Shown here piece after piece: positions 1-11,673 of a DNA stretch of 43,614 nucleotides. The stretch is from Rhodocollybia butyracea (lineage: Eukaryota > Basidiomycota > Agaricomycetes > Agaricales > Omphalotaceae): positions 1-43,614 of the forward strand of contig JADNRY010000496.1 of NCBI GenBank assembly GCA_015501585.1, read 5' to 3'. A model generated the notes under the pieces. It ran no database searches and was not told where the DNA came from. It was given only the letters and a program-made list of their open reading frames with translations. Position numbers and translations under genes: made by a program. Position 1 is the first letter of the stretch; each line of letters begins with the position of its first letter.

Positions 1-67
1 AGGTTTGGCCCACCTTTTGCGTTGGTTGCTAGCTCCCCATCGCGATATCACTTTTCAGAGCCCTTCG

Positions 68-1631
68 ATGACTACATTTCAAACACAGAAGAAGTGGTCA
101 GATACCTTGATGGTAGGATTCTGATAACGGTACTTCACACTAAGGTACTGTTTTCTGCGTAAAGTTTGCTGAACGTTGTCTTTGTGTTCCTTTCCTAGTA
201 TCTTCTTGGTGCGTATCTTGCATAACTATTCTCATACACATACTCAAAAATCAAAACAGTATCATGCGCTGCGCTTTTCCTGTATGACTGGATTCTCATG
301 CTTCCAGTTGAGTTGGATGTCGTCTGGACCGAGAAGATACGACTATGACTGTACTCTACATCATCCAACGATACATGCCGTTTATCGACACCATTGGCAT
401 TCAGTTTGCAGGAAAGGATGACGAGTTGATTGCTTGATGATATCTGACACTACCTTACTTACAGTGTACTTTGTGGAACCTAGTATAGAACCAAATACAT
501 GTCTTATCCTGTATAAGATCAGTTCATGTATGTGCTAGGCCTACTTCTTATATGCGCGTTCTTATGATATGTTTCATCCTGAACAGGGATGTATATTATA
601 GGGATAGCCCTAACAGAAGGTACATGCCGGATTGATACATATCCTTGGTTTACAAGATACTTATGCAGAGAGATAGTTATCTTAACGATGCGCACCTGGG
701 CACTTGGGAAAAAGATATCAGATTAACCGTTGGCCTCACGACCTTCTTTGTGATGTGTTGGGTGCCTGTTTTTTACATTGGGCATCAATTCATGAATTCA
801 GACACATGTAGGTACTACTAGGTCGTGCGTCGCGCATATGATGCAGGCTACTAGTGAATATTGAATCCTTGAATTGTCATTCATCACTCCTTCCCTAGAT
901 ATCCCTCCTCTCCTCCCACAGATTGGAGTAATGTGTGATACTGGCTACCAAATCAAATTTCTTCTGGGTTTGGATGATTTTGATGATTTACGAAGCAGGT
1001 GAGTTGATGTATGTTCTTTGGGCTCAGTCGTTCATGTTTGGACTACTTACTCTTTCTTTCCAGTGATCCTGATACTGATGTTGATCCTGGCCTCCTTATT
1101 GTTTGTTGTTTTTTCTCACTCCTGACTGTGCTTTGTTCTCAGCCCAGCCCCGTATATACTTAGTCCGCTCAAGAAAATTGGTCGGCGCTGAAACACCATA
1201 ATATATAGAGACGGTAAGGGCTGACTACTATTTTGATTATTATTATTCTACTGAGATTTTTTTGATTTCCAGGTATCACTTACTACTTATTTCTTTTCCG
1301 GTGAATATCTACTACAACTCTACCCTTTCGTTGTGATACTTACATTCATCCACTTCAGGCTGTCAGCAGCAAATTTGGTCTCTAGTCTACTACTGCAGTG
1401 AGTGTTTGCATCTTCAAGCTTGCCATGTCACTTCATCCTCTGGTTCAGCATAATCTCCAGGACCTTTTCATTATGCATCAGCGAGTGATGCAAACATTGC
1501 TGACCAGCAGAGTCGTCCTCCATATACGAAGTCAGTTGCGCAAACCACCATCTGTCTTGTTGAGAGATCCAGAGCACCTAGAAGGCAAAGAGTCCTACCA
1601 TTTTGTTCAACCCCGGACCGAGTATAAGTAG
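68..1631 (+). pseudogene. DUF6533-type membrane protein, decayed copy
   Basis: This is the unit A counterpart of the DUF6533 gene at 7512. Recognisable pieces lie in several frames: a membrane segment with FLYDWILMLPVELDVVW (~265-330), an IIQRYMPFIDTIGI segment (~358-405), the RTWALGKK region (~690-720), and a C-terminal segment with SRVVLHIRSQL (1398-1631). Relative to the other copy the start region is one base shorter (after the ATG at 68) and the frame changes again near 345. Fungal DUF6533 proteins are multi-pass membrane proteins of unknown function. This copy cannot make a full-length product. Confidence 0.75.
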
Positions 1632-1847
1632 TGGTCTTACATATCTGACCCAAGAATCAAACATATAATAGTCTCAGTAGCTACGAAGTATGACTCTCAG
1701 CTATCTATTGGAGTGCTCCTGAGGGTTGTTATATGTATGCCGCTTAATATTATGAACTTTGTACTGGTTTTCTCATTCACTGTATGATGTTTACACACTC
1801 GTTCTTTGCCATCAGAACCTTGATTAGGAGCTAATTAAACACACGTG

Positions 1848-2867
1848 ATGTATTGGAGGCTTGAACATTCACATCCATGGTCCAGATCTAGATCTCAGCC
1901 TTTCGCAAAAGAGACACCCCCAGCTCCGCCAGGCAGCTCAGACGAAGTCATCCGCCTTACTAAACTGTTCTACGACAAAGAGCATCGAATCTTTGTGAGG
2001 CTACAGAACCATCCTCGAATTGCCCGTTACCATGGGTGGGATCTCAAGCACGGCCTGCTCTTTGATCGATATCCGCAGGAGATCTTTTCACTCATCTACT
2101 ACAAAATCGGGACACACCTCCTCCACTTCTACTCCGCTTACGCTGGGTACGCGAGATAGCCGAGGGATTGGCTTATATCCATTCAAGGGAGTCGTCTGGG
2201 TCGATGTTACTCTCTCTAAGTGCTTCTTACGGAAAGCTCAGCATAGTCTTATGCGACTTTGCTGGCTCATGCTTAATCAATATTCCTGGAGAGCAGAAGC
2301 TTCCCTATGAGTATCGAGACTGCCAGGTGCTAGCTTCTCATATGATACAGATGCCACGATACAAACAGGGTCGCCTTTGGAAGGGCCCAGGCAGCCCACA
2401 TCCAAATGAGGACTGGCTTTTAAATCCGCACTCGGATCGCTTTGCTTTTGGAGCTCTCATGTTCTGTTTGATTGCACTTCGCTTTCCGCACTCGCCTTTC
2501 TTTGTTGTTCATGACTTGAAGGAATCGGTTGACATTTTCAAAAAGCATCAGGCTTTGGAGTTTGATACCTTTGGTGACATCGAAGAATACCGGGCGCTCA
2601 ATGAGATACTTCGAAAATGCTTTTATGCAGCTTATGACTCGACAGATAAGTTATTGGAGGATATAAGAGTTGTGTGTGATGCTATGGTGCGTTGTTTTAC
2701 AACCTTAGGAGTTGCCTGCGCAGACTGGCACTGATGTATTCTACAGCCCTCCAATGCACCACTGTTGCAGGATAAAAATAAGGGACTCTGAAGTTTACCT
2801 TCCAGAATCTAGGTCAACCAACCGACGCTTATTTCCATTTGGTGACAACGAGGATGAGTTTGATTGA
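1848..2867 (+). pseudogene. Protein-kinase-like gene with frameshifts
   Basis: The N-terminal part (frame from 1848) reads EHRIFVRLQNHPRIARYHGW and GLLFDRYPQ, which resembles the N-lobe of a basidiomycete protein-kinase family. The C-lobe continues in another frame with LRWVREIAEGLAYIHSR, LCDFAGS (place of DFG) and HSDRFAFGALMFCL (place of the DxxxFG helix). The catalytic-loop equivalent, GVVWVDVTLSKCF, is in yet a third frame near 2190-2235. At least three frame changes break it. The likely last exon begins near 2812. DFAGS and WVDVT differ from canonical DFG and HRD, so even the ancestor may have been atypical. It is absent from the other duplicated unit. Confidence 0.7.
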
Positions 2868-3059
2868 CACGTAAGGTTTTTATCTCCGTAAAACACTAAA
2901 ATGTATTCCTCATCTTCAGTTCCTGCGCGATGGAGCAGTGTACAAAGGCGCAGTGCTTTATCACTCGGAATAAGTAGTCGTACATTCAAGAGCACCAGTA
3001 TATTTATCAAATAACAAGTATTTACATACCTAACGAGTCGAATACCTTGATGAATTTTT

Positions 3060-4510
3060 TCCCACTCCGTTGGCGGCATCAGTTTGCCACAGCTCATCGA
3101 CAGGAAATGCGGCAGATGCTTTGCGATGCAGGGATAGGGAGACGACCCAAATGGAGGACATTTCGTAGGTGGTTTGCGGTACCTTGAAAGATGGGGATCC
3201 GTGGGAGGTGGAGGTGGTAAAGGAGAGAACCAAGATCACATTGAGTTGAACAACGCATCCACGAGGGATACGGAGACATTTGGATCGGTCAGGGAAGGAC
3301 ACAGGAAGGCATGGAAGGCTAGGAGGACGGAGAAGGATACCGTAGAACAGGATAGCTTGGGGGGAGACGGTGGTAGTGAGCCCTGCGAGGACGTACGAGA
3401 AACCTAGAGCGAGAGAGGAGAGCTAATTTTGCGTTAGAGGATGTCGATGAGTATGGTCTGAGATAACAACGCGCCAAGCTGTACTCAGATACACCCCGTC
3501 GTCTGTGGATTTAAGTTGAAAAAAAAAAACGAAGTCAGATATGCAAAAATCCCTTGAGGCGCTTGGCGACTCATAAAGGATACGGACAAACCCAGACGCA
3601 CTAATCGAAACCTCGCTAAGACCCTCTATTACGCACTTTCACTACAATCGCACCTCCCGGCGAGCTCCGAGGCAGTAAAGACCCACAGTCCTTTTCTCAT
3701 GTGCATGAAGGGAGGACCATCCAATCCTTGAGTACGCGACATTTCGATTTCAAAGAACGCGTCACCTGGATGTGCTTGCCCAGGTCGTCGGTGGAGGGGA
3801 GTGATCGCGCCCCGGAGCGAGGTGAGCATTATGCGAGTAGAGTACGGAGATTAGGCCTTAGGCCTTAAGCTTAAGTGCAAGTGTGGCTACCTTTGCAGAA
3901 CTTTAATTGATGAGGGGTATATTGTATGTTAGGGGAATCATTGCGGGTTTCAGAGGGAACATGGGGTAGCGAGATGACGTGGGCCGGTAGACAGGTTTCC
4001 GGCCGCGGATGTTGTGAATGGCGAGGACCTCTGGATGTTGCTTTTGGCTACGTGATGCGTGAAATGGATTGAATGGTTCAGGTTAGTGTGTAGCACGAAC
4101 ACTGGCGGCAGCTGTTTTTCCTACTCAGTACTCAGCGCTCAGCAATTGCACGTCTAGTAGTAGCAGAGAATAGATATACCCTTGCGTTGATATCTGAGCA
4201 TCTTTGATCTCGTCTTCAACGTTCAACGTATAACGTTTAACGTTTAACCCTGCCTTCCTCATGACTATACGCAGACGAGACTTGAGCTTGCATGACATCT
4301 TCTTCATGTGCTCTAGTGGACGAATAGACGTAGGCCGGGAGCGGGGGTCATTCAGTGCATGAAAAGGTCTCGGAGAGCGTCAATAATTGGCGAGGGTACA
4401 TCCACAACGACGAGAGGAACGAAAGTAATGATTTTGAGCGCCAAAGCAGCGAGTTTGCGTTTGCGTGGACGAATTGTAGCGCCCATGGGTCGCATGGGAA
4501 AGCTGACACA
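3060..4510 (-). pseudogene. Unidentified duplicated locus, copy A (broken)
   Basis: I do not recognise this gene. It is proposed because coding-like segments on the minus strand are shared with unit B: an N-terminal block around 4340-4510 with VPLVVVDVPSPIIDALRDLF, a block near 4000-4060 with PEVLAIHNIRGRKPVY, and a block at 3640-3829 beginning MLTSLRGAITP. A one-base loss near 4360 turns the frame that is open in the other copy into a stop. Conservation of several minus-strand segments between the two units suggests a real multi-exon ancestor, but the function is unknown. Confidence 0.4.
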
Positions 4511-4731
4511 TACTTTCTCAGTTACGTTCATTTGTCGTATTCTGCGAGACTAGTTCATCTGGTATATTCTAACACAATCAGCTTAAGAACGAGCATCATC
4601 ACAGAATACTACATGTAACTCACCACTACAATCTGGACATTTTCCTCGCAGCTCTCTCTATCCCGAAGAAGCCCGGTACTTGCAAGAATCAGAATCCAAT
4701 CTTTTTAAGTCCAATCTGCCTTGTCTCCCCT

Positions 4732-5260
4732 ATGCAGACATTCAATGATCTGCCCACTGACTCCAATCGCATGTTACCATTTCGATGTTCTGCCAGTCTG
4801 GCAGATGGAATCATGGAATGGTTTATTACTGGTAAGATGGAACTGAGATGCTCGAATACCGGTCACTTTCAACCAACACAGTACCGATACCCAAAACAGA
4901 CGGTACTCAAACACACAACGCTTCCGCTTTCCCGAACCACATCTATAAAACACTCGACCATACCCATACCCAACGCTCACCTCCAGAATACCTCCCTCCA
5001 CTATCTCCTAGATCTGCCGCCCTGGTCTGGTTCCCCCGACGCCTCGAATCCTCTCGAAATCCGAGTTTACACACCTCATCCGGAGTCAGATAACGCTGCG
5101 ACTGATACCGGTACCGATACGATACCGGGTCCAGTCCTGGTCATAGCCCCAGCCCCCAAACTCAGACCACATCCCCTCATTACACACCACGCTCCCCAGG
5201 CACAATCCCGCCGTTCAAGATAGACTTCAACCCGGGGATGAATACGAGGCTATACGATGT
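4732..5260 (+). pseudogene. Unrecognised ORF remnant
   Basis: An open frame of 163 codons runs from 4732 to 5223. Its second half (YLLDLPPWSGSPD, then VLVIAPAPKLRPHPLITHHA) reads like ordinary protein. A sensible continuation (GTIPPFKIDFNPGMNTRLYD) lies in another frame just beyond, so a frameshift near 5200 or a missed intron is likely. No family was recognised. It could be the 3' end of a decayed gene or chance. Confidence 0.3.
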
Positions 5261-7439
5261 CGTTGTATTATATGTTCTTTGCTCTCAATTTCAATGCACA
5301 CTTAGGCTTCTTCGCCTAGATGTACATAGATTGGGTCGCTGTCTTACTGCTTCAAGCACGCATCATGTATGGACTCACTTGGAAATCTATCTAATGTTGT
5401 GTTAACGCTTCCTTCGCGGTGCCAGTGATGGTAGCCTGAGGTCTGCGGACATGTTCAAGATGGTGCCCCTTGTGTAGAGCTAATGGTTTGCCGGTGCTCT
5501 CGGCTTTTTCACCTGGACCCAGATAGTTTAAGCTTCGATTTGTTCGCTTTTACAATCACAATCGATATCGCCGTATACCACTTCAAACGCGTGCATCGTG
5601 GATGGATGTAATGGACTCAGACTCAGACTCACATCGGAAGGAGGAGGAGGAGTTCATTACACGGTATGGTCCAAGTGCTGAACGAAATCTAACCGTCTTT
5701 GCATCACTTCCTTCACGGTACCGGTAACATCTTTGGTAGCCGATTAGCGGCTAGCCGTTCTGTACCATCTTCGAAACAATCAGCTAAAAAAACGGAACTT
5801 TTGAATAGTATATGTCACTAGACACTAGCCCAAACTGGAATCTTTCTCTGTGTGCAATGCTGTGGGCAGTGGAGCTTAAAGGAGAAGGACTCGATATAAT
5901 GAGCGGACTACTTATTCTTCCTCTCGGACATTACTACAAGCTCAATCATCTACTTGCACCTGAAGGCAGAGTATATCTCACGCACCCCAGTCATCATTCA
6001 AAGACCACAGCCACTGTCGATTCTAGAGTCATCATGACGCGCCATATCCGAGTCCAGGGCTCAACTTATACATCAACAATTCTCCACATAAGTTATAATG
6101 GGTATAATTAGTAGAGCGATCACCAAGTCAACACCAAGTGTTTAGGGTTTGAAGTGAGGTACTTGCATGACCCGCCACTGTAATGGTTCTATATCTCCAT
6201 AAGTTCAGGAAAATGGTTAGCAAATGGTTTGGAAATCAGGAAACTTTTCCTTTTATTGTAACAAGTTCATCCCCTCCTACCATTGTAATGTTTGTACCGA
6301 TAGAGCATACTACAATGGGTATACAGTCAGGTATTATGCGTGTATCATGCGATACCATACTTGTCAAAGTGTTGGGCTTGAAGCTGCCAAGCCCTACTGA
6401 GCGACGATGGTCGGGTGGGCCCAAAAGCGAAATGTAAGGCAGTGCAAGTTGAGTGATGGTAAGCCAAAATCCCTGCCTTTTAAAAGGGAAAGACGGCCAG
6501 ATACTTGATGGAAACCTAGATCCCAAGTTAGTAAAATGGTAAAAGGAAAAGTTAATATGAAAGGAGGTGAACATGAGCACTGATCAAACATTGTGAGGGT
6601 TTTCATAGGAAAAGATGTAAAATAAGACGAAAAACTCAGCTTTTGACCAAGGGATGAGGTGGGTGGGTGAAAACACGAAGATTTTCTGAGCCTCGAGAGC
6701 TGAAAATGAGCTGAATCCGAACAACGCGAACGACGTGGCAGTGAGCAACAGAAAAGAGATGGTCACATCACTCCCGTGACCGTTGGCAGACATAGAACGA
6801 CGTACTATGCTGCCCATCTCTTTTGTCAATGAACATCATACTAGGCACTAATTACACTATTGCGAACAAGGTGCCGACGAGCCCCTGCCATCAACTCAAA
6901 TCACATCAAGTCCTTGATCACCGCTGTGACTGATGGGTCTCAAGCCTGACAGCATCATCATTCTACTGACTGGAGTTTGAAGTGAGCGGGTGAAGATTTA
7001 TCTCTATTGCAACTAGGAAGATGAAAGGTGGAATGTATGAAATGTAAGGTTGGTGTGACGTGTCTCTTGAATTAAAAATTCTTACCTTCATTACCTAGGT
7101 ACATCAAGACAAAATTATGTACAAGGTACTTTACATGCCTCCTTTCATAATGGCTGTATAATATATGATTAAGCTAAAATTTGGACCATTTTGGACCACA
7201 TCATATGCTACATAACACAGGTCAGACTCATCGTTCATCTGCAAAACCTGACGAGCTTTGCTGCTCTGGAGCACTCTGGAGCGCTCCAAAGCTGTCAAGC
7301 TGCAAAGCAACCCAGAGCAGCTCAGAGCGCTCTACAGCGATACCCTTGCTCTGAGATCTTTGGACTGAATAGCAACTGAATAGAATGCTTTCATCAAAAC
7401 CCAGTTTTGCAGATGTTGATGCATCTTAACAGGACTTTT
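5261..7439. other. Spacer between the duplicated units
   Basis: No gene was recognised here. Short open frames on both strands show no family motifs. Two loosely similar stretches (around 5395-5450 and 5690-5745, both containing CTTCCTTC followed by CGGT and GGTAGCC) suggest old local duplication. The only other distinct structure is the GAGC/GCTC-rich cluster at 7245-7350. Confidence 0.5.
7245..7350. repeat. GAGC/GCTC-rich self-complementary cluster
   Basis: About 100 bp are packed with GCTCTGGAGC-like and GAGCGCTC palindromes that can pair with each other, for example CTTTGCTGCTCTGG against the later CCAGAGCAG. It sits a little upstream of the unit B DUF6533 gene. It may be a short inverted-repeat remnant. 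No TIR pair with target duplication was found. Confidence 0.4.
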
Positions 7440-10400
7440 CACAAACCTGATAAATAGGTTTGGGTCACCTTTTGTGTTGCCTGGGCCGCAATACCACTTG
7501 AGGGCTCTTTCATGACGGTCTCTCTAACGTCAGAAGAAGTAGCCAGATTTCTTGATGATAGGAGATTGATATCGGTGCTTCACACTATTATTTTCCTTTT
7601 CGAGTTTGCTGAATGTCGTCTTCGTGTTTTTCTCCTAGTATTCTCTTGGTGCGTATCTTCCTTGACTATCCTCATACTCATACTCAAAAATAAAAACACT
7701 CAAAACAGTGTCAGGGGTTGTGCTTTTCCTGTATGACTGGATGCTGATGCTCCCGGTGGAGCTGGATGTCATCTGGTCCACTGAGAGGCTACAACCTTTT
7801 GATGTGCTCTACATCGTCCAACGATACATGCCATTTGTCGACACAATTGGCATTCTATTTGCAGGAAAGGGTGATGTGTCGATTGCTTGACAATATCTGA
7901 TACTGAACGTTACTTACAGTGGACTTTGTGGAACATATAGAGCCAAAGACGTGTCATATCCTGTATACTATCGCTGGATGTAGGTGTTGGGGTTACCTCT
8001 TATGTGCCCTTTGTCTGATGTTGCCTGAATAGGGATGTATATCATAGGGATAGCCCTGTCAGAAGGTACTTGTTGAATCGATTCCCATATCCTTGGTCTA
8101 CTAGATACTTATGTGAAGCTACTACAGTTATCTTAACAATGCGCACTTGGGCACTTTGGGGAAAAGATACCAGATTGACTGTTGGCCTCCCCATATTCTT
8201 TGTGGGATGCTGTGTGCCCACTTTTTACATCACAAATTTCTATCTCAATTCACAGACATGTAGGTTACGCCTTTGACTAATGAATCCATGAGTGCTCATT
8301 CATCATTCCTAGATATCCCTTCTCCCCTCCCACATATTGGATGTGTGACGCTGGGCACTGAATCAACATTCTTCTTGGTTTGGGTGATCTTGATGGTTTA
8401 CGAAGCAGGTGAGTGGATGTATGTCTGGCTTTGTTGGGTTCAGTATTAATGGAGGATTCTTTCTTTCCAGTGATCCTGACACTGATACTGATCCCTGGCC
8501 TCCCTTATTGTGTGTTGTTTTTCTCGTTGTGACTTTATTCTCAGTCTCAGCCTACCTAGTCCGCTCAGGAAATTGGTCAGCATTGACCATCATAGTGTAT
8601 AGAGACGGTAAGGACTAATTACTTATTTTAATCATAATTTGACTAAGATTGGTCTTTGATTTCCAGGTATCACTTACTACCTGTTTCTTTTTGGTGACTA
8701 TCTATAACTGTACCCTTTCCATTATGATACTTACCATTCCATCAACATCAGGGCTGTTAGTGGCAAATCTGCTCACGATTGTACTTCTGCCAGTGAGTGC
8801 TTGCATCCTCGAGCTTGCCACTTCAGCTCATCCTCTGGCCCAGCATGATCTCGAGAACCTTTTCATTCCGCATCACCGAGTAATTCAAACCTTGCTAACC
8901 AGTAGAGTCGTCCTCCATATACGAAGTCAGTTGCACAAACCACCAACCATTTTGTTGAGGGATTCGGAACGCCAAGGAGGGCAAAGACTTCGCATTTTGT
9001 TTCGGAAGCCCAGAACAGCTTGAATGAGTAGTAGGAATTCAGTTCTTTCTTCTTTGATCTTATTACAAAACGTTCTGGCTAAAGAATCTAGTGTCAGTAG
9101 CTTTGAAGTATGACCCTCAGTTATCACCCATTAGAGTGCTTCTGAGGGCCAGTCTCTTATTTATTCTTTTATTTATATGTATGCCTGTGAACTTTCTACT
9201 GATTTTCACATTCAAGTACTCTTTCATACACTTCAAGATTTGCGGTCCATACTACATCTCTGATTGTCTGTTAAGATTCACTGAAGTAATGGTAATCAAG
9301 TAGCGCTGATATTACCTAGTTCATCTTGTCCCTGTGCATGTTCAACTTAGTCTCCCCTAGGCAGAGCCACTATGACCTCCACGGGCGCACATAGACCGAC
9401 ACGAACACGACGCTAGATGGCAGTAGCGGTAGCGCCACTGGCGTGATCCCATTCTGGAATTACTGGGGCCCCAGCCACATGTATCATGCAAATAGACATC
9501 GTAACAACGCCCACTTTCTAACAAATGCAGCACAACCTTCTATGAATATGGTACATTTGCGTTCATTCTGCTTCGACCGGAGAACAGTATCAACATGTCT
9601 TTGATGAAATTGTAGCTGTGGCTATACAACGAGGAGGAGGGTCTCCTTCTCCTCTCCTGCTGCTCTTCTTACTTAAAAATACCAGCATCCGCACCTTCCT
9701 CCCCTCCCAAATAGCAGTACGCATCTCTGCGACGACCGCTCCATCTCTGCTTAATCCCCCCTGTAGTATCAGCGTAACTCCGTTACATCAGCTTACCGCA
9801 GCTCATCGACGGGAGATGCGGCGGATGCTTTGCAATGCATGGAGGGTTAGGGCGATGACCCGGAGGAGGACGTTCCGAAGGTGATTTTCAGGACCTTAAA
9901 AGGTGGAGATCCGTGGGAGTGGAGGGCAATCCACGAGGGATATGGGGATATGGAGACATTTGGATTGGTAAGGGAAGAAGGACACGGGAAGGTATGGGCT
10001 AGGAGGACGGAGGGGGTAGATCCCGTAGAACAGGATAGCTTGGGGGAGGCGGTGGTGGTGAGCCTTGCGATGACGTGCAAGGAACCTAGGGAGAGAGGCT
10101 CGAGCTAGTTTCGCGTTAGAGGACAAGCCCGAGTCTGAGATAACAGCGCGGTAAGCTAGATGGCATCCGACGTAATCAGATACACCCCGTCGTCTGTGGA
10201 TTTACTGCGAAAAGCCAGCTTTCATTAATCATTCGTCACTGTTCAAAAAAAGAAAAAGTGAGATATGCGAAAATCCCTTGACGCTCCCTACTCACAAAAG
10301 ATCCTGACAAACACACACTCGCTAACGCTAAAACGCTCTACATTTCAAATCCAAACCCTTACCTGCTCACACACTTTCGCCACAATCGTATCTCCTGGCG

Positions 10401-11290
10401 AACTCCGAGGAACAAAAACGCAGTCTTCTTTGTGGTCGTTGGTTTTGCATCAAGGGTGGACCACCCATGCCTTTAGTACGCGATATTTCGATTTAGAGGG
10501 GCACGTCGCCTGGATGTACTTGTCCAGGTCGTCGGTGGAGGAGTGATCGCGCCCTGGAGCGAGGTGAGCATTATGCGAGTAGATTACAAAGATTGGGTGC
10601 GGCGGCTACGATTGCAGAGCGTTCGTTAATGAGGGGTATATTGTATGTAGGGAGAATCGTTGCGGGTTTTCAGAGATGGGGGGAACGGGCTCGGGTGGGG
10701 TAGAGAGATGACGTGGGCCGGTAAACAGGTTTCCAGATGTTGTGAATGGCAAGGACCTCGGGAAGAAAACATAGATGTTGTTTTTGGCTGCGTGATGCGT
10801 GAAGTAGATTAAAGAGTTCTAGTTAATGTGTAGCACGAACATCAGTGATTACACGTCTAGTAGTAGCAGGAAATAAACATACCCTTGCGTTGATATATGT
10901 ACTGGTGTCATCTTTCATCCGAGCATCTTTGATCTCGTCTTCAACCCTGCCTTCCTCATGACTATACGCGGACGTGGAGACTCAGTGAGCATGAGCTTAC
11001 ATGACATCTTCTTCACGTCTTTCAGTCTTGCGGATGAATGTTCAAAACATTCAACGTTCAACCTTGGAAAGCGACTGCGCTGTAGTAGCTGAGGCAGCTT
11101 CCGAGTGTTGTAGTCCGCGAGAACTGCATAGCCAATTTATACGGCCTGCTGAACCGAGTAGATGAGTTCTAGTGGACGAATAGACGAAGGCTGGGAACGA
11201 GGGTCATTCAGAGCATAAAAAAGGTCTTGGAAAGCCCCAATAATTGCCGAGGATACATCCACGATCATAAGAGGAAATATTTGCCGACAG
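7440..11290. repeat. Segmental duplication, unit B
   Basis: Direct counterpart of unit A (1-4440), with gene order kept and the kinase-like gene absent. Its left end is near the shared words AGGTTTGG and CACCTTTTG (7456 onwards, compared with base 1). Its right end is near 11290, just before the DUF6589/helicase element begins at 11422. Confidence 0.85.
7512..9023 (+). CDS. DUF6533-type multi-pass membrane protein (one probable frameshift)
   Basis: Exons by splice signals: 7512-7574, 7639-7648 (a 10-nt micro-exon), 7709-7870, 7920-7979, 8033-8065, 8128-8259, 8313-8408, 8471-8509, about 8545-8607, and 8667-9023. Joined, they give the family order: RLIS-YSLVSGVVLFLYDW, the RYMPFVDTIGILF segment, PKTCHILYTIAGW, MYIIGIALSEVILTMRTWAL, two further membrane segments, YRDGITYYL, and a C-terminal cytoplasmic tail with SRVVLHIRSQL. 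The frame breaks at the T-run 8688-8692: one T fewer would continue YYLFLLVTIYN. A 35-nt intron at 8510-8544 is also unusually short. It is therefore either a young pseudogene or a gene with a sequencing error. The function of the family is unknown. Confidence 0.7.
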
Positions 11291-11406
11291 GTGTTTGGTT
11301 TTGTGGTGAGCACAAAAGGCCGATCACGAGCTCGCACTACTCGACGCCTTAGTACTGTAGTAGACTCGAGCCAGCACTTTTCTGCACTTTGATGAAGCTC
11401 GATCAA
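9780..11406 (-). pseudogene. Unidentified duplicated locus, copy B
   Basis: Counterpart of the broken locus at 3060-4510. The first block (11406-11137) is open here and reads FPLMIVDVSSAIIGAFQDLF then YALNDPRSQPSSIRPLE. Later blocks (about 10810-10700, 10580-10380 and 10110-9790) correspond to those of copy A but sit in changing frames. About 110 bp near 11050-11160 interrupt the region equivalent to copy A 4250-4310. I could not assign a family or a complete exon structure. Confidence 0.35.
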
Positions 11407-11421
11407 AGATGTCAGCGAAGC

Positions 11422-11488
11422 GACTGGTTTTTTATCCGGGAAATTGAGCCGGTCGGATATAAGTCACGTGCTTCTTTCGACTTCGACG
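11422..11488 (+). repeat. Left TIR of the DUF6589/helicase element
   Basis: Pairs with 15446-15512 in inverse orientation. The most conserved parts are TTTATCCGG near the end and CACGTGCTTCTT further in. Confidence 0.8.
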
Positions 11489-11673
11489 AATTCTTGAAAA
11501 ACGGTGGCTCCTTAAAATAAACTTTTTGTACTTTAAAGAATTGTATGGCCTACGCATTCACTGTACGAACAACGAGTCTGTTTTTATTATTTTTAATTCA
11601 GCCTTGTTCTTGAGATATTCAATGATCTTTCAAGGTGCTGTACCAGCGTGAGTGTCTCATATTTGTTACTTCC

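Larger units (their letters stand above)
1..4440. repeat. Segmental duplication, unit A
   Basis: This stretch is a diverged direct copy of 7440-11290. Matching blocks run in the same order: the DUF6533 gene (68-1740 against 7512-9140), the block near 3070-3400 against 9790-10110, the block near 3640-4080 against 10370-10810, and the block near 4310-4440 against 11160-11290. Unit A starts at or beyond the left edge of the window. It has a kinase-like pseudogene (1848-2867) where unit B has only about 600 bp of unrelated sequence. Both units carry indels, so neither is a clean recent copy. Confidence 0.85.
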
